Made by a program: the position numbers and the translations under genes
Notes under the pieces: generated by a model
The model's input: only the letters and a program-made list of their open reading frames with translations
What the model was told of the DNA's origin: nothing
Database searches by the model: none
Source: a bacterium
GTDB lineage: Bacteria; Bacillota_I; Bacilli_A; Mycoplasmatales; Mycoplasmoidaceae
Length of the DNA: 64,000 nucleotides
Assembly (NCBI GenBank): GCA_017445805.1
Contig: JAFSSC010000002.1
Span: 1-64,000, forward strand
Reading direction: 5' to 3'
Shown here: positions 10,818 through 21,450 of the stretch, in pieces
Position numbering within the stretch: position 1 is the first letter of the stretch
How the letters are laid out: each line of letters begins with the position of its first letter

Positions 10818-11172
10818 ATGATAAAAATCTTGGGTGAAATGTTATCAAAAGTGTGTACAAAACAATTTAACATTGCATTTTGCATATTAGCAAATCAAAT
10901 TAAATTGTGTAACAAAAATAAATTCAACAAATTTTCGATAACAAAATGTTAACACTATTGCCGAAAAAATAGATGAACTCACTTGTGGACATTTAATAGC
11001 GATGCACAATTTTGAAATATTTGGTAAAACTAATGAAGTAATTGATTTTCGAGGCGAATATAGTTCTATTCATTATCTAAGATAAACTTTTTGAGCAAAA
11101 CAAAAAAGAACTAATTTATTTCATGATTTGTTATTTTGTGGTGAAATAATAATAGTTGATAGAGAATGATAA
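10818..11172 (+). pseudogene. Remnant of an unidentified gene downstream of deoA
   Basis: An ATG at 10818 opens 44 codons ending at TAA 10950-10952. The coding character then continues in another frame from about 10945, including a segment reading DELTCGHLIA and later GEYSSIHYLR, broken by TAA at 11083 and ending at TAA 11170-11172. The composition (mixed polar and hydrophobic with Cys) looks like decayed coding sequence and not spacer. I do not recognise the family. Confidence 0.4.
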
Positions 11173-11514
11173 TATCTCAACAAAAAAATGCTAAAAGAAG
11201 TGAAAAAAAAGATTATAAAAATAGCAAAAAATATATTTTGATGAGAAAGATATTTTAAATCCGACTCTTTTAGTATTTTGATCATGAATTTGTTCATTAT
11301 TTTCTTTCGGTAATAATGTTCATTTGTTTTAGGACAATACTTCATTAGTAATTAAATAACGATATTGTTTTCTATTAATTTAATTTATGCGTTTAATAAA
11401 AATATTTGATAATTAAGTCATAGATTATTAGTTAGTTCTCTATAGAAGACCTAACATTTTGAAAATATTCTTTTATTTGATGCATGTTATCAAATGTCGA
11501 TTGTGATTTTTTAT

Positions 11515-11765
11515 TAGATGTATCAACAAACGAAACAATTAGTTAAATATTTAAAATATTTTTATTAAAGAATGTATTGAGAATTAACGATTATTACTTC
11601 GTCATGATGCCCTTAAGCATAAAATTGATAATTTATATTGCAACAAGGAAAGATAATAGATTTTTCCTTTAGGGAATATTAATAGTTTCTTTTTCATTAA
11701 GGAATTAATTTATTAATTTGCAACAAAATCTTAATAGAAAAAATACTAAAAGCAATAATATCAAA
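11515..11765 (+). pseudogene. Relic of a third deoA copy (internal fragment)
   Basis: Nucleotide-level resemblance to the deoA region around 10131-10370 can be followed by eye. The match starts with the ATATCAACAAACGAAACAAT block, continues through the segment corresponding to the TIIISSMQQPLG coding region, and ends at a well-kept AAAATTAATTTATGAATTTGC-like stretch. Many indels and stops are present and no reading frame survives. It lies about 0.7 kb downstream of the intact deoA in the same orientation. Confidence 0.7.
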
Positions 11766-12145
11766 ACACATACATTAGAAATAAATGTAATAAATTTTTA
11801 TTGTTTGTTAATTGTTGAGTAAATAAAGCATCATCTTTTAGAGAATGAAATATTTAAAATAACAAATTTAATTACTAGCTAAAAGTAAAAATTCTTTTAG
11901 TAAAATAAGCGCATATATAAGGTGAATAATTTATTATCATTTTGTTTTAAGAATAATAATTTAGAATAAACCAATCGAATTTAAAGAATTTTTGCTCTTG
12001 ATGGGAAGAAAGATTTTATTTAAAATTAAAAAAAATACAATAGTAATAGGAAGGTATTAAATCAATTTCTTTTTACTTTTGCGCTAATATCAAAAATAGA
12101 ATAAATTCTTTTATGTAATCATTAGTAAAATTTTTCGAAATTTAA
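11766..12145. other. Non-coding debris region
   Basis: AT-rich sequence with no open frame of coding character on either strand. It is probably eroded remains continuous with the neighbouring relics. The stretch 11173-11514 before the deoA relic is similar. Confidence 0.45.
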
Positions 12146-12328
12146 TCATTTGTATTTGGTGATAATTCGCAAAATCAAGATTTTTACGCAATTGCTTATT
12201 TCGCTTTCATAAAAAGTATTCATGAATTTAATATTAATAATAATACGTATAGTAATAGCATTGTGTTATCAAAATTTATTGTTTCTTGAATTTTGAAATT
12301 AAGGTCAAAATGCATTAATTTTTTCTAA
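12146..12328 (+). pseudogene. C-terminal fragment of an unknown protein
   Basis: 61 codons (one TGA as Trp) between a TAA at 12143 and a TAA at 12326-12328. The residue mix is protein-like (NSQNQDFYAIAYFAF, then a hydrophobic stretch and a basic end). No start codon context is visible and the frame is closed upstream. It overlaps the end of the minus-strand gene by 14 bases. Not recognised. Confidence 0.3.
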
Positions 12329-13871
12329 TATTTAAACCCCTACTATCCGATACGATATATTTAATTATTTTAATTGTATTTTTTCCAAAAATTTCTTCTA
12401 TTGGTGATTCTTTTGCCAGAAGAAGACTCAACGTCAAATACCATCTAGGAAGAGATTTATCCTTCGGATATTTACAAAGATAAAGTATTTCTAAAAATTT
12501 TTCTATCAATAAAACTATAGATATCGATGAAGAAAAGTTTAACTTTTGATTAAGATATTGTTTATTGTCTATTATGTTTGACATATCTTTAGAAATCCAA
12601 TCTTTTAATAGCAACATTTTGATTTCATCATTGTAAGAAAATTGATTAAAACTATCTTTAATCAATTTAATACATTCTTTTAATAAATCCGTTAACATTC
12701 TAAAAAATATATCATTTTTTTTCGTAGATAGATAAAATTCCCTTAAAATTCATACACAATATTTAATATGAATATTTAGATGATCCATTTTTGAAGAAAA
12801 AAAATATTCCTCATCGTCACAAATCATGTCTATTATATTTTTTTCATCACCACCGATTTCCTCAAAAAATGAAATAAATTTTTTGTCATTTTTTTTATGA
12901 TGGGTTAAACTAAGAATTTTGACATATCAATCTTGCTCAATATTGCTATACGCATCACATATCATTTTTTGATTTTGTTGTGATAAATTAAAGGAAACCT
13001 TTGTTCCATATTTTTCAAGATATTTATCTTGATATTCGTCTATATCATTTTCAATTTGTTTACATAGTTTATATTCTTTTTTAGTTTTTCTAAAATAATT
13101 AAGTATATTACTTAATATTATTTTATTTTCCAATCAAGAAGAAGTATCGTCGATATTTTTAATTTTTGAATGATAAAAGTCCAATTTTTCTCTCAAAAAA
13201 TTTTCAAAATGTTTATATTGTTCTTTAATAATTATGCTATTATGATCTTTAAAGTTTACAACAAAATTTAAAAATCAATCGTTTATTATCATACCATTAT
13301 TTAAATATTTCTGTAATCGCTCAAAATTAAAAAAATACTCACATCAGTTCGAATTGTTTATAAAATCATTCTTGATTCGTGAAAAGTTATTAATTATAAA
13401 TCACTGATAATAATTATCATTTTTAATTTTTTCAAAGAAAGTATCGAATTGTTTTGTGCCTCAGAAAGACCAAAAAATCATCTTTTTTAATCAATTGTTT
13501 TTCATTTCTTCTTTTAAACAATCAAAATTATTTAGAACAAATTCATTGATTTTATGAATGTTATATTTTTTTAAGTATTTTTGAATATTTTGCACAATAT
13601 TTGCAAATTTTTTTCTATTTTCTTCTGTTTTAATGTCATGAATGTAAATCTTCATTCTTTCACATTCGGAAAGAAAAAAATAATCATACATCTTGTTAAG
13701 TTCATTATCCGATAAAGAATGCTTAAAATGTATTTCTAATTTGCTCCAATTATCAAGTAAAAATTCTCGTAAAAATACATCACATGAGTTAAATATCAGT
13801 TGTTTAAAATTATATTTGCTAGATTTAGAGATGCTATTATTTTTTTCAATAAAAGAAAATATATTATCCAT
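12315..13871 (-). CDS. Large unknown protein, C-terminus resembling DUF4209-type proteins
   Basis: 518 aa, a single open frame once eleven TGA codons are read as Trp. No signal peptide or membrane segment. It is mostly helical, and rich in Asn, Lys, Phe and Trp. The last part (IIKYIVSDSRGLNIRKN) resembles the end of DUF4209-type proteins, where an RGLNLRN..AHG-like motif is expected; here the frame stops just after NIRKN. A one-base shift would continue as NAFWP, so the gene may be truncated. It begins 10 bases after rmuC in the same direction, so the two are probably one operon. The family call is from memory and tentative. Confidence 0.6.
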
Positions 13872-13880
13872 TTACATTTT

Positions 13881-15017
13881 TTATTTTTTTACAATATCAC
13901 TTTTAAGATCATATTTTTCATCCTCTTTTAGTTGTAATTTATTGAGCAATTCCTCATATTGTTTTTTTGTTTTTGTATAGTGGCGATCCTGAACAAGATG
14001 AAATTTTCTTTGCAAATCGTCAAAAATTTTTCGAATATCAATAATGTCATTGATAAATGATTTGATCGAGAGCATTAAGTTATTTACATCTTCATGAAAT
14101 TTTTGATCATTATGAAATTTTTTAGAAAGAGCAAATGAAAACCATAAAATGTAACATCATTGTAAGAATATGCTTGTCGAAGCAACAACTACACCATAAT
14201 TTGTAAAAATTTCTTTTATTTTTTTTACGTATCGTCGACTAATTTCCAAATACAATCCATCATCGGGAATTATCATTATTCCAATTCGCTCTGTATTTTC
14301 ACAATTCAAATATTTTTTAATTTTTTTTGCTTCTAATTCAATAGTTACAATTAAATCATCAAAATTTATTTCATTATTTTCATTGGGTTTAAAAGACGGA
14401 AATGTCTTTACATCAATTGGAATCCATTTTTCTTCATTATCATTCAAACGAAAAGCAAACTCAACGACATTATTATCAATAGTTAAATTTTTTGTTCAGA
14501 ATTTTTTTTCAATGCCACATTGTTCAAAAATTTGTTCGATTCCTTTTTCACCAAAATTTCCGATTTGTTTAGGTGAGCGTAAAAATATATTTTCAATTTT
14601 ATTCATAATTTCGGTATTGTAAATGATATTTTTGTTTATTTGTGCTTTTCAACTGTAATATTCGTTATTTGTTTTCGTCAAATTTTCAATTTGTTTTTTT
14701 AATTCATTAGTACGTTGTTCGTCAATAATAAAATTATTTTCTTTTTTCTTTAATTCTTTAATTTCTAATTTTAATTCGTCGTTCTTGTTTTTTAATTCAA
14801 AAAAGTCATTATCTGTTTTTTGTAACTTTTTAATTTGTTTTTCAAAATGATCTACAAGTTTTAATTTAAGATCACTTACTAAACCTTCCTCAATTTTTTG
14901 CCGTTGAAATTCGTTAATTTTATAAAAATCTTCAAAATAATTTACTAATTTATCTCACGATCAAAAAAATCGCTTTCATCGACTTAATTTTTTCGGTTTT
15001 TGATCATTATTTATCAT
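13881..15017 (-). CDS. rmuC: RmuC family DNA recombination protein
   Basis: 378 aa with seven TGA codons read as Trp. After a basic start there is a long coiled coil (about residues 35-150, heptads rich in Lys, Glu and Leu). The RmuC core follows: GNFGEKGIEQIF, then VVEFAFRL, then the IPIDVKTFPSF segment that corresponds to the IDAKFP signature, then IMIIPDDGLYLEI and VVVASTSIFL. In other bacteria RmuC limits recombination at inverted repeats and has a PD-(D/E)XK nuclease-like core. The ATG at 15017 is the first in frame. It lies 29 bases after ung and just before the large unknown gene. Confidence 0.85.
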
Positions 15018-15046
15018 TTGTTAGAAGCAATCAATGTTAATTATAA

Positions 15047-15685
15047 TTATCAAATTATTTTTTTATCATGTAAATATATATTTACCTTTCTAAAACAATT
15101 ACTACCTAAAAAGCCATAGTTAGCACTTAATGGGGAAGGATGTGCACAAGTAATAATTTTATGTTTATTTTGATCAATTAATGATTTTAACTGTTTCGCA
15201 TTATTTCCTCATAGAACAAAAACAATATTTTTAGTATTTTCATTAATAAATTTAATTAAATTATTTGTAAAAATATTCCAACCGATAGTTTTATGACTAT
15301 TTGGTTTATTTTCTTCAACGGTTAATGTACGGTTTAATAGTAACACACCTTGTTTTGCTCAATCAATCAATGTTTGATCGGCAACAACCTCTCCATACTC
15401 ATTTTTAATTTCTTTAAAAATATTAATTAAACTCTTTGGTATGGCACAATTATGATTAACAGCAAAGGCCAAACCATTGGCATAACCCTTTGTATAGTAA
15501 GGATCTTGACCAACAATTACTACTTTTGTTGCCTCAAAATCAAAATATTGAAAACAAGCGAAAATTTTATTTCTTGGAGGAAAAATATTTTTGCTTTTGT
15601 ATTCATCCTTTAAAAACGATCACATCTTTTGAAAATATGGTTGTTTTGCTTCTTGTAAAATAAAACTTTTTCAATTAGTTTTCAT
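15047..15685 (-). CDS. ung: Uracil-DNA glycosylase
   Basis: 212 aa family 1 UDG that removes uracil from DNA to begin base excision repair. The water-activating motif GQDPYY is at residues 59-64, GLAFAV follows, [10 protein letters not shown] is the mid motif, and the DNA-intercalating HPSPLSA loop is near residue 185. TGA codons are read as Trp. The start overlaps the end of the lipoprotein gene by 11 bases. Full length. Confidence 0.95.
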
Positions 15686-17189
15686 TATTAATTTTAAAGT
15701 GACCAATGATAATTTTATCGCAGTAAATTTTATTATTATCACTAAATAAATAATTTAAAAATTGTAAATATTTTTTATCATCAATTGGTGATTTATTACT
15801 ATAAATATTTAACAACTTTTCTTTCATTTTTAAAATCTTATCAAGATTAATAATATAACCAGATTCACTATGTTTTTCGGAAGCTTTGATAAACAAATCA
15901 TCATCGTTGCATATTTTTAAAAAATAAGAGGGAAAAATTGTTTGCAAAGACAAAGAAACAACATTTTTTTTTGGTTCGTCAAAGTATTCAACAATTTTGT
16001 ACTTAAATAAACCAACAAAAGTATTACCATCGATTTCATTGGGTAAACGTGTGTCTTTGAAAATACGAGAAATTTTCAATGGTTTTTTCTTTTCATCCAT
16101 TTTTAATTCAAAACTTTTATATGTTGGTAAATATTCTTTGCTCTTGGTATAAATATTTTTATTAACTTTTTCTTTCATTACATTTTTTCATGCATCCCCA
16201 ATCGCACCATTAATTTTTTCTATATCATTTTGATAGTAGGAAAAAGAGAAATCGTCACTATCTTGCATTGGATCTATATAAGATTTAATTAATGATTGTG
16301 GTTCAATTAAAATTGGGACACAATCGTAAATAAAAATTGTTTTCTTTTCGTTATTATCTTGTTTATTCAATTGTGGGGTTACCTTTTCGGTTCAATGACA
16401 GTCGTACCCCTTATCTGTTAATAATTTGTTTTGCATATCTTTTCCTTCTAATATTTTTTTAAACATTGGGGAAAATCCTTTATTTTTTTTATCAAAGAAA
16501 TCATATGTTGGGAAAGGGAAAAAATCTTTTGCAAAATTAAAATTCATTTGTGTTGTTTTTAAAAAAGCATTTGATTTACCAATGGAATGACAATTAGAAT
16601 TAGCCATAACTAATTCGTAATAGTTTTTTTTTGCCAAATCAATCGCATTTTGCTTATTTGAATTTGTAAATTCTAATTGACCACCCCAAGCATCATTTGT
16701 TTTTTTCCAATCATTAATCATACTACCTTGATACGAAAGGCCACTATCAATTAGTATTTTTGTCTGGTTTGCAATTTCACTAACAATATTTGTATTAACA
16801 AGAATTGTTGTTTCTTTATCTTTAATTTCTAATTCATTTATTTCCTTAAAAATAGATAGAGATTTATCAAAAGTATTCCATGCAATCTGTTTGTCATCAT
16901 TTTGTGAAGTTGGTAAAGTGTATGAACTTATTTTTTTTTCTGTATGGATATAGAGACTCGATAGATAGTTTTCATGAAACATATCCTTACCATCATTGGT
17001 GTAATACAATTTTTGCTTACGGAAATAATAGTAAGGATCAGTTTTATCACCAAGAAAAGCACTACCAACAAGTAAGGGGGTGGTATTTGCCCAACTTTTT
17101 GTACAACTTGTTAGACTAAAAATACTAGGGGTTAGTGCTATTGGTAGCACTAAACTCAATAAAAATAAAGATTTTTTTTGTAACTTCAT
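15675..17189 (-). CDS. Putative lipoprotein between dnaB and ung
   Basis: 504 aa after joining three open pieces across TGA (Trp). The N-terminus has a basic start, a hydrophobic core and a lipobox SLTSC with Cys29, so it is exported and lipid-anchored. The rest is hydrophilic, with no repeat or enzyme motif that I recognise. It overlaps dnaB (TAATG) and ung (11 bases), so it is embedded in the replication/ribosomal operon. From memory, M. genitalium also has a lipoprotein gene in this position (MG095, between dnaB and ung), so the arrangement appears old. Function unknown. Confidence 0.85.
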
Positions 17190-18601
17190 TATTGCTTTTC
17201 TCGTGGGATAAATAGACCAATTTTTTTAAGTAATGTTAGATCAATTTTAGCTGTTGCACCATTACGATGCTTTGCAATGATAAATTGAATATCAATTTCA
17301 TTTTGTTGGTTAGTCATTGAATTCTTTATTTCTTGCCCACTAATTTCATCATTTTTATTTAAACTATCGGGTTCTGGATGATAGAGAAAAGAAACGATAT
17401 CGGCATCTTGTTCAATTGCTCCTGACTCTCGCAAATCGGCTAAAACTGGACCGGTTGATCGTTTTTCAATATCACGTGACATTTGAGCAAGAGCAATAAT
17501 TGGTGTATTAATTAAGCGAGCAATAGATTTTAATGTTTTACTAATAAAAGCAACTTCTTGCTGACGAGTATATTGGACATTACCTCTTATTTTTTGTCCA
17601 CGAATAAGTTGCAAATAATCAACAACAACAAGTTTGATTTCATATTCATTAGATAATTGTTTTAATTTCGATTGGATATCGATAATCGAAAGATTAGCAC
17701 TATCATCAATCAAAATTGGTAAAGTAGAAATTTCATCGCATGCGGCAGTGACCATATCCCATTCGCTATCCGAAAAATTACAATTTCTAAGTTTATTACT
17801 ATCAATACTTTCAGCTTTTGCACACAAACTAATCAAGCGTCGACAAATTTGCTCTTTTCCCATTTCTAACGAAAATAAAACGATTTTTTTCTTTTTACTC
17901 TGTTTATTTTTTGTTAGACTTTTTGCCGCATTGTAAATAAAATTTAAAGCAATTGCGGTTTTACCCATACCTGGACGTGCTGCCAAAATGATTAAATCAC
18001 CTTTTTGAAAACCATTGGTTATATTATCAATTTCTTCGAATCCAATAGGTGTACCTGTAATTTTTCCTTTATCCTTAAAGTTAGCTTCTAGACTTTTGTA
18101 GCATTTTATAATAGCCTTATCAACTGGTTCAAGTTGTGAATTTTTTTTGCGTTCGATAATATCGAGAAAATTACGTTGTAAATCAGCAATTTGTTCCGTT
18201 GATTTTGTTCAATCAATTTTTGTTGCGATGATTTGACTAGCGAATTCATCTAATTGTCGTTTCGTTGATGCATTATAAATAATTTCAATATTACTTGTAA
18301 AATCATCTTCGTTATAAAAATTTGTTATTAAAGTCTCGATGTATATTTGTCAATTTTCAAATTGGTATTTTTCGTTTGTTGCGAAAAAATCGAGCAAAAT
18401 ATTTTTATTAACTTGTGTTGAATTATTTTGATTAAATTCACATAATGCTGAATAAATTGCACGACACTTATCACTATAAAAATCCTTTGCATCAAGTGTT
18501 AAAATTGCTTCAGCCATTTTTTGGGGAAGATTTAAAATGGTCGTGATAACATCTTCTTCGATTTTTTCAATGTAATTGCGAAAAATTTTTTCATTATTCA
18601 T
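17189..18601 (-). CDS. dnaB: Replicative DNA helicase DnaB
   Basis: 470 aa. The N-terminal primase-interacting domain (about residues 10-110) is joined by a linker to the RecA-like helicase domain. Walker A is ARPGMGKT near residues 208-215; Walker B is in VVDYLQLI; there is an ARLINTPIIALAQMSR sensor segment and an ADLRESGAIEQDAD motif. Several TGA codons are read as Trp. Its ATG overlaps the end of rplI by 8 bases and its stop overlaps the lipoprotein start. Confidence 0.96.
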
Positions 18602-19049
18602 TATTGTTTGTTGCTTTTGTAATTAAAACATTTAAATTGACAAACTCATTATTTCCAAGATTCAATTTAATAACATGTTTACCAATCTTATAATTATTAG
18701 CATTTTGTTCGAACATTGTTTTATCAATTGTAATGTTGTATTCTTTTTTTAATTTATCAATAATTTTTTTATTTGTAATTGCTCCAAAAGTTTTATCGTC
18801 ATTTGCTTTCAAAGTAAAATTTAAAGTAATATTCGTAATCTTTTCAATTAAAGCAGAATTTATTAGGTGTTGTTGTTCATTTTTGTGATTTTCTTTTTCT
18901 TTTTGTTTTGCTAAAATTGCCAAAGAAGTTTCGGTAACAGGAACAGCTTTATTTGTTAAGATTAAATAACGACCATAACCGTTTTTAACATTGACAATTT
19001 CATTTTTTTTACCATAATTTTTTACTGGCGATAGTAAAATAATCTTCAT
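18594..19049 (-). CDS. rplI: 50S ribosomal protein L9
   Basis: 151 aa. The N-terminal domain starts MKIILLSPVKNYGKKNEIV and contains the NGYGRYLI rRNA-binding stretch. A central Lys/Glu-rich connecting helix follows, then the C-terminal globular domain with GAITNKKI. It sits two bases after rpsR in the classic rpsF-ssb-rpsR-rplI-dnaB order. Confidence 0.95.
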   Translation of the reverse strand: MKIILLSPVKNYGKKNEIVNVKNGYGRYLILTNKAVPVTETSLAILAKQKEKENHKNEQQHLINSALIEKITNITLNFTLKANDDKTFGAITNKKIIDKLKKEYNITIDKTMFEQNANNYKIGKHVIKLNLGNNEFVNLNVLITKATNNNE

Positions 19050-19051
19050 TT

Positions 19052-19300
19052 TTAATCCTTTTTAATAAAAGGCAATAATGCGACAATTCTTGCCCTCTTT
19101 ATACAATTAGTAATCATTCGCTGATGTTTTTGACATAATCCTGTAACACGACGAGGAATAATTTTTCCACTAAAGTTAATATATGATTTTAACAATTCAG
19201 TATTTTTATAATCGATGTAATACATACCTTTCGCACAAAGTAAACAATGCTTTTTTTTAAAAATATTTTTTTTCTTTTTTACAAAATTTGTTTTTTTCAT
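19052..19300 (-). CDS. rpsR: 30S ribosomal protein S18
   Basis: 82 aa basic protein. It has the S18 core: [22 protein letters not shown] followed by [10 protein letters not shown] and [12 protein letters not shown] (given here as separate motifs). The N-terminus carries a CLLC-like pair, which suggests the zinc-ribbon form of S18 together with the Cys in GLC. The ATG shares a base with the ssb stop. Confidence 0.95.
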   Translation of the reverse strand: MKKTNFVKKKKNIFKKKHCLLCAKGMYYIDYKNTELLKSYINFSGKIIPRRVTGLCQKHQRMITNCIKRARIVALLPFIKKD

Positions 19301-19800
19301 TATTTGTTTTCCTCACCATCATTGCTAATATTGTTATCTAATCATTCTAAACCATCTGATTTTGTTGTATCATTAGTAGTACTATTTTTTTCATGTTCAT
19401 TAGGTTTATTAAAATCAATTTGTTGATCAATTGCATTGTGGTCAAATTTTTCTTCGACAGAAACTAACTTTTCACTATTATTTCCTGGTTTCTTATAACC
19501 AAAAGATTTAATATTTTCGACAATAATTTCAGTAACATAAACATTATTTCCTTCTTTATTAATAAAATTTCTCCGATCAATTTTACCTTCAATTACAACT
19601 GGTGCACCTTTTTTTAAGAATTTACCGATGTAATCTGCCCTTTGGTCCCAAGCTTTGCAATTAAGAAAAATTGTTTTTTTTACTTTTCCTTGGTAGTACT
19701 CATTGATGGCAAGAGAAAAAGATACCATACTTTTCCCATATGCTGTTTGTTTCAAGATAGGATCGGCTGTAATATTACCGACAAGAAAAACTTTGTTCAC
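19300..19800 (-). CDS. ssb: Single-stranded DNA-binding protein
   Basis: 166 aa. The OB fold occupies residues 1 to about 110 ([14 protein letters not shown], with VSFSLAIN and VVIEGKI). The tail is acidic and rich in Asn and Asp, and continues through a TGA (Trp) to the true stop at 19300, which overlaps the rpsR ATG. The tail ends in GEENK and does not match the classic DDDIPF tip. The start codon is GTG at 19800. Confidence 0.94.
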
Positions 19801-19801
19801 T

Positions 19802-20239
19802 TTATTTTTCCCCTCCTACATCATTATTTTGTTGATTTTCCGTCTTTTTATTTGCAGCCATCATTTCAAGTTTTTTTTGCTTTTCACGAAATTTTGCTTG
19901 TTTAATTTTTGCTTTTTCAATTTTCTTCGGATTAATACTTGCTAAATAACCATAGTTTTTTGTTATGTTAGTAATTAGGTGGCGCAAGACATTTTTATTT
20001 AATAATATGGAATGAGAAAATTCATGAAGAAGATTAGAATCATCAGTTTCAAAGTTATAAACATAGTAATAAGCAGTATTTATCTTTTTAATCGGATAAG
20101 CCGTTTTAAGTAAACCCATCTTTTTTTCACTAAAATTTTTTGTCGTTTTTAATTTTTTTTGTAAATCTAAATTAATAAGATTGGCATCTTTTTCGGACAA
20201 AGTACCGTTAATTAAAATCATTATTTCGTATTTACTCAT
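19802..20239 (-). CDS. rpsF: 30S ribosomal protein S6
   Basis: 145 aa. The S6 fold is at residues 1-95 (MSKYEIMILINGTLSE, KKMGLLKTAYPIKK, YYYVYNFETDD). A highly charged Lys/Gln/Asn tail of about 45 residues is longer than in most bacteria. It is preceded by a good Shine-Dalgarno (GAGGAG, 8 bases before ATG) and by a strong hairpin in the leader, and it is the first gene of the operon. Confidence 0.94.
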   Translation of the reverse strand: MSKYEIMILINGTLSEKDANLINLDLQKKLKTTKNFSEKKMGLLKTAYPIKKINTAYYYVYNFETDDSNLLHEFSHSILLNKNVLRHLITNITKNYGYLASINPKKIEKAKIKQAKFREKQKKLEMMAANKKTENQQNNDVGGEK

Positions 20240-20258
20240 TTACTACTCCTCGGTTTAA

Positions 20259-20280
20259 ATGTCAAATCATCATTTGACAT
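20259..20280 (-). promoter_or_regulatory. Hairpin in the rpsF leader, possible S6:S18 autoregulatory site
   Basis: A perfect 9-bp inverted repeat (ATGTCAAAT / ATTTGACAT) with a 4-base loop lies 20 bases upstream of the rpsF ATG. On the transcript it is followed by ACCGAGG, close to the Shine-Dalgarno. Many bacteria have an rpsF leader motif bound by S6:S18 that combines a stem with a CCG element. The match here is suggestive only. Confidence 0.45.
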
Positions 20281-20391
20281 AGAGTCTAAATTAAAGAATT
20301 TAGTTTCTAAGAAAATTATATTAAGTTTAAGCATATATTCTAAAAATAAGTTTAAATAATTACAAAAGTGAATTATTTAAACTCTTTTATT

Positions 20392-20468
20392 TGGCGCGCC
20401 AAAAGGGATTCGAACCCCTCACCGCATACTTAGAAGGCATGTGCTCTATCCAGCTGAGCTATTGGCGC
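20392..20468 (-). tRNA. trnR: tRNA-Arg (anticodon TCT)
   Basis: A complete cloverleaf of 74 bases plus encoded CCA (TGG at 20392-20394 on the plus strand). The acceptor pair GCGCCAA/TTGGCGC, an AGCTGGATAGAGC D-arm, the anticodon loop CTTCTAA, and the TTCGAAT T-loop are all canonical, including G19 and C56. It reads AGA/AGG. Confidence 0.95.
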
Positions 20469-20625
20469 AAATTCTTTTACTTATCAATAATAATTTTATC
20501 GATATTTTTATTGTTTATGCAAAAGGATGATATCTAATCTAACATCAGTAATTTTTAAATAAATGAATGAATTGCTCTATAAAAAGTAATTGTTTCACTA
20601 ATATTATTTAGTTACCACGGTTTAT

Positions 20626-21290
20626 TTACAACACTTCATCTAATATATTGCTGGTGTCCAAGGATTTACCTTTGACAATATAGCAATTTCTACTATAGTT
20701 GATATTTTTTTTATTTAATTCATCAATTGTCTTATTATTTTCAAAAACTTTATTAATAACGATGTCTTTAATAAATAATTGATGGTAAATTCCTTATTTT
20801 ATTAGGATTTTATTATTTCATTTTTTTCATATTTTCAATATTTTTGATCATATGTGTAGATATCAAAATGATCACCTATATTTCTCGTTGTGTTGTAAAA
20901 TGTATTTTCTTTCATATTCTTGTTTAGAACATGAGATTTGTTTCTTTATACGAGTCAATGTATAAGAGATTTATCAATACTTCAAGTGTCATTTCTTTGA
21001 CCTATTTTCAAAATTTATAATCTCTTTTCTTTTTTGAAATAATATTTGTTCCTTTTTTTATCACCATCAAGTTCATTTAAGTATTCATTTGGTTTCCAAA
21101 TTTGTTAATTTTGATGAGTGATGTACATCAAGTATTATCATTGGGATCATGCTTGATACTAACAATGATTTAAATTCAAATCATTAGATGACTTTATAAA
21201 AACAAAGTATTTATAGTTCAAATATTTTGTTTCTTTTTTAATTTTATTTATTTCATCAATCATTTATTTGACGACTATCTCACTTGTATT
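20626..21290 (-). pseudogene. Decayed gene, unidentified product
   Basis: On the minus strand, stretches with protein-like character follow one another in shifting frames. One piece (about 20870-20940) reads KENTFYNTTRNIGDHFDIY. The 3'-terminal piece reads KTIDELNKKNINYSRN and KGKSLDTSNILDEVL before a TAA at 20626-20628. In-frame stops and frameshifts separate the pieces. It lies between tRNA-Arg and mnmA. I do not recognise the family. Confidence 0.45.
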
Positions 21291-21450
21291 AGATAAATTT
21301 TTAATTTTTAGTTATTAAAACCTATGATTATTTTTATGTAAGTGTTATAGCAATAAAAGATTGTAAACAGATAATTAGGTAAATTTTTACAATAGTTTGA
21401 ACTCAAATTTATTACACTTGCATTAATTTATATTTTGTTAAAATAATTTT

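Noticed and set aside
11121-11345. Minus-strand 74-aa ORF with hydrophobic stretches
   Set aside because: Lies in a debris field, partly opposite a plus-strand remnant, with no start context and no operon partner. Length and hydrophobicity are expected from AT-rich sequence.
13693-13980. Plus-strand 95-aa ORF inside the rmuC / unknown gene region
   Set aside because: It spans the junction of two well-supported minus-strand genes and is a shadow of their coding frames.
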